A stretch of 34,504 nucleotides of DNA from Bacteroidota bacterium (GCA_003246455.1 QKAF01000064.1:1-34504); one strand, 5' to 3'; shown: positions 23,060 to 32,613, numbered from the stretch's first letter. Numbers and translations: made by a program. Notes: a model not told the origin generated them from the letters alone.

Positions 23060-25321
23060 ATGAAGCGCGTTGTCCTGCTGCTTCTCCTCATCACTTCCGC
23101 CGGGACGGCGCAGGTGGGGACATGGCATACGTACACTGACATGAAACTCGTCCGCGACCTCGTCACGGGCACGGACGATTACTGGGCCGCCACCAGCGGG
23201 GGCGTATTTCACGCCCGCGCCGACGGTACCTTCGAAAGATTCACGAATGTTGACGGGCTTTCGGTCATCGACTATACCGCGATCGCGCTGGACGACAACG
23301 GTGCGGTGATCGCCGGTTCCTCGAGCGGGATGATCAACGTGCGCACGCCGGCGGGAGAATGGTACGAGGTTTCGGATATCACCCGTGCAGAGGAAATTCC
23401 CGCCCGTGGCATCACGACGATCAGGGTGCATGAGGGCAAGGCGTATATCGGAACGGAGTTCGGCCTCGCCGTCTACGATCTGCAGCGGAAGGAATTCGGG
23501 GATACATATCAGAAATTCGGGAGCCTGCCGCTTCGCAGTCCGGTGAACGCCCTGCGCTTCGACGGTACCAAGCTCTGGGTCGCCACAGGCGCAGGCGTCG
23601 CCGTCGCGGATCTGACCAATCAGAACCTGAAGGATCCTGCCTCGTGGACCTCCTGGAGCGCCGAAAACAGCGGGCAGAAATTCGGCAGCGTGCGCGACGT
23701 CTTCATCTATGACGGGCATCCGCTCGCGGTCATTGAAAACAACAGCATCACGCGGTACAACGGGAGCGACTGGTACCCCTGGGTCGCACCGCCTACCGGG
23801 ACGATTCTGAAGATAGCCGGGCATGACGGCGTGCTCTACATGATCACGGACCTGGGTCTCTACAGGGTGGAGCCCACAAGCGCGGTCGAGCAGCTCGGCG
23901 ACCTGCTGAACCTCACAGTGTACCCCCAGGGCACGCGATTCATGGACATCGAAATATCAGGCGACGGCACCATCGCACTGGGGAGCACTTTCGGCTTTAC
24001 CACGTACGCGCCGCCATCGCCGTGGATATTCCGCAAACCGGATGGTCCCAATTCGAATCTCTTCAATGCCCTTGCCGTCGACAGCGACGGGACGCTCTGG
24101 GCGGCATCCGGTATCACGGCCAATGGAAACGGAGCATACGCCTTTGACGGCAGCGTGTGGACCAATCACACGGTCGCGCTCGATCCGGGAATCCACACCG
24201 ACGCGATCACCGATGTTGCGTCGGAAGGGAACGGAAGAATGTGGTTCACGACCTGGGGCAATGGCGTCTTTCTGAGGAATCCCGACGGGACCACCGAGTA
24301 TTTCGACGGCACGAATGTCCCCGGATTTCCGGGCATCGTCTCCAATACCGAATTCTCCGCAGTACGGTCGTTGCAGTTCGACAACCGTGGCAACCTCTGG
24401 ACGCTGCACAATGAGTCCAACACCGCCATGCTCGGCTGCCGCACGCCGGAAGGGCAATGGTACTTTTTCAGTGATCCGTCACTTTCGACCGGACTCTTCA
24501 CCATGGATTTCGCGGTCGATCAATTCGACCAAATCTGGACCCTCGTAGACAACAGCGCGTTCCGTGGAATTCTGATTTTCAACGCAAACAGAACTCCCGC
24601 ACAGACCGGCGATGACAGATGGATGCGCCTGACGGCGCAAGACGCGAATACGATCGACGCAGGCGTAAATGTAACCGCGCTTGCCGTCGATCTCCTTGGC
24701 GACGTCTGGATCGGCACCGACAGGGGTCTGCGTACGATTTTCAATCCCGCGCAGCCCGACCGCGTTTCAAAAACCTGCTTCAACACGCGCTGCAATATCG
24801 AGGGACAGTACATCACGAGCATCGCGGTGGATCCGGTCAACAACAAATGGCTCGGGACGAAAGAGGGCGTGTTCGTGCTGAGCGCCGACGGCAGTGATAT
24901 TCTCGCGCATTACGACACCGACAACAGTCCGCTGCTCGATGACGAAATCGAAACGATCCTGGTTCACCCCGGCAACGGCATCGCGTACATTGCGACACGG
25001 CGCGGACTGTCGAGTCTTTCCACGGCGTACGTGGAACCCGAAACGAGCTTTACGGATCTGAAGGTCGGTCCGAATCCCTTCCGTCCCGGGAAAGACGAGC
25101 GCGTGATCATCGACGGCCTCGTCGAAGCTTCCGTCGTCAAGATCCTGTCGGTCTCCGGTGACCTCGTCGCCGAGATTCCCACGCCGGGCGGACGAATCGG
25201 TTTCTGGAACGGGCGCACGAGCAAAGGCGACTACGCGCCGTCGGGCGTCTATTTCATCGTGGCGGCCGCGCCGAATGGTTCGCAGTCCGCTGTCGCCAAA
25301 GTGGCGGTCGTACGGGAGTAA
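23060..25321 (+). CDS. Secreted beta-propeller protein with T9SS-type C-terminal domain (PorZ-like)
   Basis: The protein has 753 residues with a signal peptide MKRVVLLLLLITSAGTAQ. Residues 19-640 are rich in two-component-regulator-type propeller blades, for example WAATSGGVFHARADGTFERF, DVWIGTDRGLRTIF and KWLGTKEGVFVLSADGS. The last 86 residues (from KVGPNPFRPGKDERV) form a FlgD/Por-type sorting domain with the typical PNPF opening and GVYFIV ending. This layout matches PorZ, a cell-surface component of the type IX secretion system, but could equally be an ordinary T9SS cargo. GAAGGAAGAG precedes the ATG. Transcription ends at the shared terminator at 25341-25376. Confidence 0.82.
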   Translation: MKRVVLLLLLITSAGTAQVGTWHTYTDMKLVRDLVTGTDDYWAATSGGVFHARADGTFERFTNVDGLSVIDYTAIALDDNGAVIAGSSSGMINVRTPAGEWYEVSDITRAEEIPARGITTIRVHEGKAYIGTEFGLAVYDLQRKEFGDTYQKFGSLPLRSPVNALRFDGTKLWVATGAGVAVADLTNQNLKDPASWTSWSAENSGQKFGSVRDVFIYDGHPLAVIENNSITRYNGSDWYPWVAPPTGTILKIAGHDGVLYMITDLGLYRVEPTSAVEQLGDLLNLTVYPQGTRFMDIEISGDGTIALGSTFGFTTYAPPSPWIFRKPDGPNSNLFNALAVDSDGTLWAASGITANGNGAYAFDGSVWTNHTVALDPGIHTDAITDVASEGNGRMWFTTWGNGVFLRNPDGTTEYFDGTNVPGFPGIVSNTEFSAVRSLQFDNRGNLWTLHNESNTAMLGCRTPEGQWYFFSDPSLSTGLFTMDFAVDQFDQIWTLVDNSAFRGILIFNANRTPAQTGDDRWMRLTAQDANTIDAGVNVTALAVDLLGDVWIGTDRGLRTIFNPAQPDRVSKTCFNTRCNIEGQYITSIAVDPVNNKWLGTKEGVFVLSADGSDILAHYDTDNSPLLDDEIETILVHPGNGIAYIATRRGLSSLSTAYVEPETSFTDLKVGPNPFRPGKDERVIIDGLVEASVVKILSVSGDLVAEIPTPGGRIGFWNGRTSKGDYAPSGVYFIVAAAPNGSQSAVAKVAVVRE

Positions 25322-25340
25322 CGGCCGGGAACATGAGAGT

Positions 25341-25376
25341 AAAAAAAACGTCCGCTTCGCGCGGACGTTTTTTTTT
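25341..25376. terminator. Bidirectional intrinsic terminator between convergent genes
   Basis: Eight A residues, CGTCCGC, a 5-base loop (TTCGC), GCGGACG and nine T residues form a 15-bp stem when the A and T tracts pair. Both strands therefore give a hairpin followed by U. It lies 19 bases after the plus-strand stop and 20 bases beyond the minus-strand stop. Confidence 0.92.
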
Positions 25377-25396
25377 CATGCTCGATGTGCCTCCTG

Positions 25397-28300
25397 TCAC
25401 CGAATTCGGATCATTCTCCCGGAGCGGCTGTCAGGGGTTGACAGCTGCAGCCAGTAGAACCCCGCTTCCAGCGCCTCGAGTCCGAGCGTTCGCACCGCCG
25501 TGCTGCCTTCCGCCTCGGTGAGCGGTACGTCCATGCGTATCCTTCCGAGCATATCGAAGAGCGTCAGCTGGTATGCCGTCCGCGGTGTCAGGGAGAGCGT
25601 AACGGTCAGGATATCCCCGGCCGGCTGCGGCCAGGCACCGGTAATGGCCGCGCGGAGAGGGACGGCAATGTCCGCGTCGACGGCCGTGCCGATATCGACG
25701 GTACGGAACATCCACGGCGTATTCCAGTCGCTGGTGCCGCGCGCCGTCGTGACGTTAAGACGCCAGTAGTAGGTCCAGTAGCTCCAGAGCCGCGTGAGCT
25801 GTATCGTCGTGCCGGCGATACCCGCGCTGTCGAACACCACTGATGCAAAGCCCCGGTCCGTCGCCACCTGCAGTCGATAACTGCGCGCTCCCAGTACGGG
25901 GTACCAGTTGAGCAGGGCGTTCAGCGGAACATCGGGCAGACCGTCGAACGGCGTCAGCTGCCTCGGCGGCGCGGGCGCCGTACTGAATTTCCAGCCGCGC
26001 GACCAGTCGCTCAGCGCAGTGGAGGCCGTATTCCCTGCACGAAGGCGCCACCAGTAATCGGTATCGTACGAAAGCCCTGTCAGGGACGCGGTGAGACCGG
26101 TAAGCCCGGCCTGCTCGTCGATGAGCGTCTGGAACTGTTCGTCGACTGCGACCTGCAGCTGATAGGCATCCGCGTCCGGAACCGCGTTCCACCGCAGGTT
26201 CATTGAGACCGGCAGTCCGATGGCGCCGTTGAGCGGCATGAACTGGACGGGTGTCATCAGGGTGCTTCCGCTGGTGGTGAATTCCCAGAGGGTGCTCCAC
26301 TCACTTACCGTTCCGCTTCTGAAGGCTTTGACGCGCCAGAAATAACGGGTGCTCTGTGCGAGTTCCGGTACCGCATAGCTGGTGGCCGTCAGGCCGCTTT
26401 CGTTGATGACCCAGGTGTTCAGCGTCGGATCGTTCGTCAGCTGCAGCTGATAGGTCAGCGCGCCGTGGAAAGGAATCCAGCGGAGGATCGGCCGCGTCGA
26501 TTCGCCATCGGCGCCATCGAGCGGCGCGTACAGTGTCGGACGCGTTTCCGACTCGCTGATGCGGAACGGCGCCGGGGAGATGACCATGCGCGTCGAGTCG
26601 TGCGTGTCGGTCAGTCGTACGCGGCAATATTCCGAGGGCTCTGTCGGAACCGTCCATGAATACGTACCGCTTGCGGCAGGAATGTTCACCGCCGCCGCGA
26701 TCCATGTCTGCCCGTTGTCCAGCGAATAGTCGATGTCCACGCTCGCGATTTCCGCACTCGCCCAGCGAATATCCTGCCGTGTGGCGATTTCCCAGCTCTC
26801 CCCGCCGATTGGGGCGACGAGCTGAAGGAAGGGTTCAGGAGTTATCGCGAACACGCTGTCGCTTTCGTCGGTGAGTTGCGGCCGGTCGCTCGCGGTCACG
26901 CGGAGCATGCAGCGGTCGGACACGCGGTCGGGGATGGTCCAGAGCCACTGGCCCCACCGCGCTGCCTCGCTCGCCAGCAGTTCCCAGGTCGCGCCTGCGT
27001 CGTCCGAAAGCTCGATCCGCACGCTGTCGATTTCCGCGCTCTGCCAGCGTACAGCGTGGGTGCTGGCGATGCGCCAGCGTTCGCCGCCGTTTGGCGAAAT
27101 GAGCGAGACCGAGGGGATTGCGGTGATGCGGAAGCGTGCGTCGCTGCGGTCGAACACGGAGGCGTCGTCGGAGGAGACGATGCGGATCAGGCTGGAATCG
27201 GAAGGAGTGACGGGAAGCCTCCAGGAATACCCGCCCTGGCGCGCGTTGACGGCACTGGCGATCGGGTTCCATGACCGGCCGTTGTCCGTCGAATATCCGA
27301 GGTTCACGCGGTCGACGGCGATGGATGTCCAGAGAATGTCATGCGTCGATGCAACCTGCCATTCCTCTCCGCCATTCGGTTTCGTTATGCTGACAACAGG
27401 CCGCAGATACACCGTGAAATTTGCGGGTGACGCATCGAATATGCTTCCGGCGGCATCGCGCACACGGATACGGCACGCGGTCGAGGTGATCCCCGGCGCG
27501 GTCCACATGCAGGCGCCATCCATTGCGGGGAGGGGACCGGCGATTTCCGTCCATGAGGCGCCGCCGTCGGCGCTGAAATCGATCGCGACGAACTGCGCGG
27601 CGACTCCCTGCCACCGGATCGGATGCGCGGTGCCGCTTTCCCATTCCTCTCCGCCGGCGGGAGAAAGCAGTTCGAGCGAAGGAATGAGCGCGAGATTTTT
27701 CGCCGCAGTGCGCCGGATGGTGCAGCCGCCTGCGGTTGCGAAGTAGAATCCTTCGATGCGGTAATCGCCTGCGCGTCCCAGCTGAAGGGCACCGGTGAAG
27801 ATCCCGTCGTTCGCCGTCCCGTCCGCACCGAGGCCGTCGTCATTGACGGTGATCGGCGTGCGGTTGCCCGTGCTGTCGATAATCACACAGCTCGCGGATG
27901 TCTGCGTCGCGGCAGGCCCGGCGTTGTCGAGCGCAAGCGCGACGGTGATCTGCTGACGGCTTAGCGGTTCGGTAGGCGTGAGCGTGAGCTGCAGTTCCTT
28001 CGACGCGCGGCTGATGTATGCGAGGCGGCAGGTCGAGGGAAGGGATGGTGCGTTGTCGACGAGCAGCCGCCAGTCCCCCGGGGCGGGATGCTTCACGGTG
28101 ATGAACTTGACATGCTGCCCCGCATTGTGCGTGAAGTAGATGGTGGAGTCGTTTGCTTCCGCCGGTCCGACCGGAACGCCCCCCGGGGCCGACAGCGCGA
28201 ATAGCGGTTCGGAAGCACCGCCGTAATCGAGCAGCACGGTGAGTTCCTCGGTGAGGCAGTCCACGGTGAAATCGACGAAGGCGCCCGGATCGGGAAGCAC

Positions 28301-30616
28301 GCCGCGCAGCGTGCGTTCCGGATCGAGAAGCATCGCTTCATGTTCGGAGATGAGCAGCGTGTTCCGCTTTTCACGCGACCACGCCATGCGCAGATCCCCG
28401 ATGCCCTGGCAGACGTCGAACGACCGGTCCAGGTCGTCGGTACGCGAAAGGATCGGGTCGGGAACGATGCTCTGCTGCTGCACGGCGAGCTGCCATCCGA
28501 GACCGGAGTGGAGCAGCGGCGTGCCGCGGAAGGGATTGAGTCCTCCCGCATGCGCGACGCCGAAGAAGCGCGCATCCTGCCAGGTCAGCTGCCGGACCAC
28601 CGGGTCATCAGAAAAACACATCGAGGACGGGTAGAAAAAGAGCCCCGGATCATTGACATCCGTGAAAGTCTCCACGGCTTCGATCCGCAGGCGGTTCCCC
28701 GCCGAAAGATCGAGCCGAAGCCGCGCGCGGTCCGACACGGGGAACGGAGCGCCGTCCGCCGTGATGCGCAGGGTCGGGACACCGACGTCGACGCGGAGCG
28801 GCGGTGCGCCGGCGACCGCGTATTCCTGCTGCGGAAACTGCAGCGTGTCCGGCGGATTGTAGATCAGGAATCGCGAGCGATACGCCGCGAGCGTGGTATC
28901 GCTGACGGTGAACGCATACACGATATCCGGGACGAGGTCCGCATCAGGCGCGTCGAACTGTCCGGTGTCGCCGTCGTCGGGCGACTGCAGCATCGCGGAC
29001 GCGTATCCGCCCAGCACGGCGTTGATTGTACGGGGCGCGGGATAGGTCGAGGAACTCAGCGCCGTCATCCCGTCGTCATGCAGCGTCGATTCCACATCCT
29101 GCGCCGGCGAGGAGAAAGCCGCCGATCCCGAGATGTTCAGCACGGCGATCCCGGAAGGGAGGAGGTTCGGATCGAGCCGCGCGAGCGCATCGCGTCCCGG
29201 CATCAGCTCGCGCAGGACCGGTGCGTGACGATCCGGAATATCGGGCATCGGGAGCGCATCCGGTCCGGCGAACGCCAGGCCGGCTCGCAGCCGTCCGGCA
29301 TGCGGCGTTCCGAGAAAGATTGCCTTGAAGACGTCGCCGCGGTACGGGATTGCGCTCGCAGCGCTGCCGAAGTAGGTGAAGTTCCGTGCGGTTCCTTCGA
29401 GATACGAACGCACGACCAGACCGCCCACGCCGTCGGCGGCCACCGCCGCCCGGGTGGTGTCGTAGTTGTCGAGAAGCCAGCGCAGATCGCGGGCGAAAAG
29501 ATATCCCGACTCTTCCCAGTTCTGATCCGGGGGATAATAGTACTCCCAGACATCGAAGCGATCCGCGTGTGCATGATCGCGGCGTTGGAGCCGAGCGCCG
29601 TAGGAGGTGAAAACGTAATCGTGTTTCCCGTTGAATCCGGGCTGGAGGGTGTCCGCCGCGGTGACGATATCTTCATCGGTGCCCCACGCATCGCGCATGA
29701 GGTTCATCTCCGGAAGCAGCAGCAGCGGGATGCGGTCGTGGCGGATGTTCGCCATGCGGAACTGCGCATAGCCTGCGGCACCGCTGTCATGCGACGCGGG
29801 TGGGAGGAGCAGGGACGTCTGATAGACCGGTCCGTCCGCCGCGTCGCCTCCTGCCGCCAGCGCGCTCAGCGAGGATCCCGGCAGCCACGGGAATCTCACC
29901 CGGGTCGGGAAAATCCAGCCGGACTGGTCGAGCAGCTCACGCGGATGCTGCTGGTAGGAGGTCAGGTCGCGGTGCAGGAAGACCACGGCGTCGCGCCTGC
30001 GATGCGCCGCAAGGTCCTTGTAGGGGTAGGAAAAGCCAGCCTTCCCGATGACCCGGAAATTCTCGTCCAGCACCAGCAGATCGGTCATGTTCTGCGAGAG
30101 CACGGGAAGGAATTTCGACCAGTAGAACGCAGCGCATCCGCTGCTGTCGAGCGGCATCCGTATCGATACGGGCAGCTGGGGAGCGGGAATGCCGCTGCCG
30201 GCATACCCCCACAGCTCGATATACTTCGCCAGGGGAGCGGAGTATTCGACCAGACGGATGAAGCATGCGATGTTGTCTTCCTCCACGGGCGCCACGTCGA
30301 TGAAATCCGCATAGACCGCGGTGTCGCTGCTTGCGCTGTCGCTCACCACGAGCGTGATAGTGTAGCGTCCGGGGATTTCATATGTCCAGCGCGGATTTTT
30401 CTCATGCGTGTCCACGACGCCGTCGCCGTCCAGATCCCATGACCAGCGGATGATCGAATCCGCCGGGACGCTCTGGTCCAGAAACTGCAGCGAGAGCGGC
30501 GCGGCGCCGGAAGTCACGTCCGCGGTAAATGCGGCATGCGGCTGCGCGTACAGCGAACCCGCGAGGCAGAGGAGTATCGGAAGTATCATTACGGGGGAGA
30601 AGCGTGTTCTGTACAT
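25397..30616 (-). CDS. Giant secreted mosaic protein: PKD, degenerate lipase-like domain, Ig-like and FnIII repeats, T9SS tail
   Basis: The protein has 1739 residues with a signal peptide (MYRTRFSPVMILPILLCLAG, cut after YAQ). Order: PKD domain 26-108; an alpha/beta-hydrolase, PGAP1/lipase-like domain about 290-540 with FLGTPHAG (434-441) and a DDGMTALSSS block (514-523) like the catalytic Asp loop; a beta-rich region 560-975; four Ig-like repeats opening with PNGGExW (981-1070, 1073-1165, 1168-1260, 1263-1355); three FnIII-like repeats (1358-1449, 1453-1548, 1551-1640); and a C-terminal sorting domain (about 1655-1739). The nucleophile elbow reads ADGVGGLVV with Gly396 where Ser is expected, so lipase activity is probably lost. 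Inferred to be a T9SS-exported surface adhesin or binding protein. Confidence 0.85.
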   Translation of the reverse strand: MYRTRFSPVMILPILLCLAGSLYAQPHAAFTADVTSGAAPLSLQFLDQSVPADSIIRWSWDLDGDGVVDTHEKNPRWTYEIPGRYTITLVVSDSASSDTAVYADFIDVAPVEEDNIACFIRLVEYSAPLAKYIELWGYAGSGIPAPQLPVSIRMPLDSSGCAAFYWSKFLPVLSQNMTDLLVLDENFRVIGKAGFSYPYKDLAAHRRRDAVVFLHRDLTSYQQHPRELLDQSGWIFPTRVRFPWLPGSSLSALAAGGDAADGPVYQTSLLLPPASHDSGAAGYAQFRMANIRHDRIPLLLLPEMNLMRDAWGTDEDIVTAADTLQPGFNGKHDYVFTSYGARLQRRDHAHADRFDVWEYYYPPDQNWEESGYLFARDLRWLLDNYDTTRAAVAADGVGGLVVRSYLEGTARNFTYFGSAASAIPYRGDVFKAIFLGTPHAGRLRAGLAFAGPDALPMPDIPDRHAPVLRELMPGRDALARLDPNLLPSGIAVLNISGSAAFSSPAQDVESTLHDDGMTALSSSTYPAPRTINAVLGGYASAMLQSPDDGDTGQFDAPDADLVPDIVYAFTVSDTTLAAYRSRFLIYNPPDTLQFPQQEYAVAGAPPLRVDVGVPTLRITADGAPFPVSDRARLRLDLSAGNRLRIEAVETFTDVNDPGLFFYPSSMCFSDDPVVRQLTWQDARFFGVAHAGGLNPFRGTPLLHSGLGWQLAVQQQSIVPDPILSRTDDLDRSFDVCQGIGDLRMAWSREKRNTLLISEHEAMLLDPERTLRGVLPDPGAFVDFTVDCLTEELTVLLDYGGASEPLFALSAPGGVPVGPAEANDSTIYFTHNAGQHVKFITVKHPAPGDWRLLVDNAPSLPSTCRLAYISRASKELQLTLTPTEPLSRQQITVALALDNAGPAATQTSASCVIIDSTGNRTPITVNDDGLGADGTANDGIFTGALQLGRAGDYRIEGFYFATAGGCTIRRTAAKNLALIPSLELLSPAGGEEWESGTAHPIRWQGVAAQFVAIDFSADGGASWTEIAGPLPAMDGACMWTAPGITSTACRIRVRDAAGSIFDASPANFTVYLRPVVSITKPNGGEEWQVASTHDILWTSIAVDRVNLGYSTDNGRSWNPIASAVNARQGGYSWRLPVTPSDSSLIRIVSSDDASVFDRSDARFRITAIPSVSLISPNGGERWRIASTHAVRWQSAEIDSVRIELSDDAGATWELLASEAARWGQWLWTIPDRVSDRCMLRVTASDRPQLTDESDSVFAITPEPFLQLVAPIGGESWEIATRQDIRWASAEIASVDIDYSLDNGQTWIAAAVNIPAASGTYSWTVPTEPSEYCRVRLTDTHDSTRMVISPAPFRISESETRPTLYAPLDGADGESTRPILRWIPFHGALTYQLQLTNDPTLNTWVINESGLTATSYAVPELAQSTRYFWRVKAFRSGTVSEWSTLWEFTTSGSTLMTPVQFMPLNGAIGLPVSMNLRWNAVPDADAYQLQVAVDEQFQTLIDEQAGLTGLTASLTGLSYDTDYWWRLRAGNTASTALSDWSRGWKFSTAPAPPRQLTPFDGLPDVPLNALLNWYPVLGARSYRLQVATDRGFASVVFDSAGIAGTTIQLTRLWSYWTYYWRLNVTTARGTSDWNTPWMFRTVDIGTAVDADIAVPLRAAITGAWPQPAGDILTVTLSLTPRTAYQLTLFDMLGRIRMDVPLTEAEGSTAVRTLGLEALEAGFYWLQLSTPDSRSGRMIRIR

Positions 30617-30752
30617 CGTCGCACTCCGGGGGGAAGGGATAATACGGTGAAAATTATGCGTTTTACACCAGTCGATTGAAGTTATGGATAAGAATAAACG
30701 TAGTCAAGAATGCACGGCGGTGAAATCCGCGGCACGCGGAACGCGTATCCGC

Positions 30753-30778
30753 CGGGGCTGCAGGACGGGGCTGCAGGA
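30753..30778. repeat. 13-base tandem duplication upstream of cmk
   Basis: CGGGGCTGCAGGA occurs twice head to tail at 30753-30765 and 30766-30778. The second copy can also pair partly with GCAGCC at 30796-30801. The 256-base divergent gap (30617-30872) holds this, AT-rich sequence near 30650-30710, and the cmk promoter candidate; no gene or RNA was seen in it. Confidence 0.6.
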
Positions 30779-30835
30779 ATTTCCCCTGCCGGCGGCAGCC
30801 CGGACATTCACCGCTGCGAATCGCCGGATTATTCT

Positions 30836-30865
30836 TGCATTTTCCCGTAAGTCGCAGTATTTTTC
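30836..30865 (+). promoter_or_regulatory. Bacteroidota-type promoter candidate for cmk
   Basis: TTG at 30836-30838, 19 bases, then TATTTTTC at 30858-30865, one base from the Bacteroidota -7 consensus TAnnTTTG with correct spacing to the -33 TTG. The cmk ATG begins only 7 bases after this box, so the transcript would have almost no leader. Confidence 0.45.
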
Positions 30866-30872
30866 ATAGCTT

Positions 30873-31589
30873 ATGGAGATTGCGCAGGAACATCGCCCCT
30901 TCATCGTCGCCATCGACGGACCCGCCGGGTCGGGAAAAACCACCACGGCCAAGGCACTCGCACGCGATCTCGGGTTCATCTATGTCGACACCGGAGCGAT
31001 GTATCGCGCCGTGGCCCTGTTCGCCCGCCAGCGTGCGGTGTCGATCACGGAGCGTGATGCGATCTGCGCGCTTCTCGCGGAGGTGGACATCCGTCTCGCG
31101 CGCGTCGACGGAGAACAGCAGACGCTGCTCAACGGCGAGAACGTGGAGGCGCACATCCGCACGCAGGAAATGAGCAGAGCCGCAAGCGACATCAGCGCGA
31201 TTCCCTGTGTCCGCGAGGCCATGGTGGATCTGCAGCGCAAGGCCGCCCGCGATGCGCAGGGGGCGGTGCTCGAAGGACGCGATATCGGCACGGTCGTTTT
31301 TCCGGATTCGCCCTGCAAGGTATTCCTGGTGGCCGACGCGGATACCCGCGCAATGCGGCGCAAGCTGCAGCTTGAGGAGAAAGGCATTCCCGCGGATCTC
31401 GCGACCATCAGGCGTGAGATCGAGGAACGCGACCGCAACGATGCCGAGCGTGAGCATTCTCCGCTCAGGAAAGCGAAGGATGCGATCGAGGTCGAAACGA
31501 CGAATACCAGCATTGATGAACAGGTGTCGATGATCCTGAGCCTGGTAATTCGGCGGATCGACCAGTTCCAGAAAGGAATAGTGGAATGA
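30873..31589 (+). CDS. cmk: (d)CMP kinase
   Basis: This 238-residue P-loop kinase phosphorylates CMP and dCMP with ATP. The Walker A motif DGPAGSGKTTTAKALA begins near residue 15, followed by FIYVDTGAMYRA, and later GAVLEGRDIGTVVFPDS and the Arg-rich lid RDRNDAEREHSPLRKA, all standard for Cmk. The ATG at 30873 leaves only a short tail before the conserved FIVAIDG strand, so no later start is plausible. There is no ribosome binding site, and a promoter-like box ends 7 bases upstream. The stop overlaps the ispH start by 4 bases (ATGA). The order cmk-ispH-rpsA recurs in several bacterial phyla. Confidence 0.95.
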   Translation: MEIAQEHRPFIVAIDGPAGSGKTTTAKALARDLGFIYVDTGAMYRAVALFARQRAVSITERDAICALLAEVDIRLARVDGEQQTLLNGENVEAHIRTQEMSRAASDISAIPCVREAMVDLQRKAARDAQGAVLEGRDIGTVVFPDSPCKVFLVADADTRAMRRKLQLEEKGIPADLATIRREIEERDRNDAEREHSPLRKAKDAIEVETTNTSIDEQVSMILSLVIRRIDQFQKGIVE

Positions 31590-32530
31590 ACGTCCGTATC
31601 GATCCCACCGCCGGTTTCTGCTGGGGTGTGGTTCGTACCATAGATATCGCGGAGGAAGAACTCCGCAGCGGAAATACGCTCGTCTCTCTCGGCGACATCA
31701 TTCACAATCCGAAGGAGATCGAGCGGCTCGACGCCCTCGGGATGCGTACCATCGACCATGCGGCGATGGAACAGCTTCCTGACGGCACCCGCGTACTGAT
31801 CCGCGCGCACGGCGAGCCGGCGTCCACCTATCGCCGGGCCGACGCACTCGGAATCCAGCTGATCGACGCAACCTGTCCGATCGTCACGAAACTGCAGGAG
31901 CGCATCCGCAAGTACTATCTCGACGGCTGGCAGGTCGTGATCTTCGGAAAAAAGGAACACGCCGAAGTGATCGGTCTCCGCGGAGTATGCAACGACGAGT
32001 GCATCGTCATCACGACGCTCGAACAGGCCCGCGCAGAGGTGGACCTTTCGAGACCGACGGTGCTGTTTTCGCAGACGACGATGGATAAGGCGCACTTCCA
32101 CGAGATCCGTGAATTTCTCCGCGGCCGCGTCGCGGAGTTCCGCGAAGGATCGATGGAAGAGATCGCCTCCAGTTTCCATGCGAAAGACACCATCTGCGGA
32201 CAGGTGTCAGGCCGCGATAAAAAGCTTCGTGCGTTTGCCGAGGACAACGATGTCATGGTCTTCGTGGCCGGACGCAAGAGTTCGAACGGCAAGGTGCTGT
32301 TTCATATCGCGCTCGAAGCAAACCCGCGCACGCACTTCATCGAGGATGTCCGGGAAATGGACCCCTCATGGTTTGCGGGCGCCGAACGTGTCGGAATCAG
32401 CGGTGCGACGAGTACACCGCAATGGCTCATGAATGAAGTGAAAGTCCATATTGAACAAATGAACCTCCCCGCAGGGGATGTTCCCGCTGCAGCCACCGGT
32501 AAACAACAGCATGTTCCAACAAATCCATAA
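31586..32530 (+). CDS. ispH: 4-hydroxy-3-methylbut-2-enyl diphosphate reductase
   Basis: This 314-residue iron-sulfur enzyme catalyses the last MEP-pathway step, giving IPP and DMAPP. The three cluster cysteines are present: Cys12 (GFCWGV), Cys97 (DATCPIV) and Cys204 (DTICGQV). Substrate-binding histidines and the Glu/Thr/Asn blocks (RAHGEP, KKEHAEVIG, SQTTMDKAHF, GISGATSTPQWL) are visible. AAAGGA lies 8 bases before the ATG at 31586. It implies a MEP route to isoprenoids, consistent with fni and the prenyl synthase elsewhere in the window. The overlap with cmk suggests translational coupling. The C-terminal 20 or so residues after the conserved core are unconserved in the family. Confidence 0.96.
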   Translation: MNVRIDPTAGFCWGVVRTIDIAEEELRSGNTLVSLGDIIHNPKEIERLDALGMRTIDHAAMEQLPDGTRVLIRAHGEPASTYRRADALGIQLIDATCPIVTKLQERIRKYYLDGWQVVIFGKKEHAEVIGLRGVCNDECIVITTLEQARAEVDLSRPTVLFSQTTMDKAHFHEIREFLRGRVAEFREGSMEEIASSFHAKDTICGQVSGRDKKLRAFAEDNDVMVFVAGRKSSNGKVLFHIALEANPRTHFIEDVREMDPSWFAGAERVGISGATSTPQWLMNEVKVHIEQMNLPAGDVPAAATGKQQHVPTNP

Positions 32531-32613
32531 TTCACGCTTCCCGTCGACAAGCCCATTCAGGTGGCGTCTGGGCGAACGCGACGGCGGAGAGATTGTTCAA
32601 CCAAGGAGTTTTA

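Noticed and set aside
28340-30442. A 700-codon plus-strand open frame
   Set aside because: Antisense to the giant mosaic protein; its product is Arg/Gly-rich with no recognisable domain.
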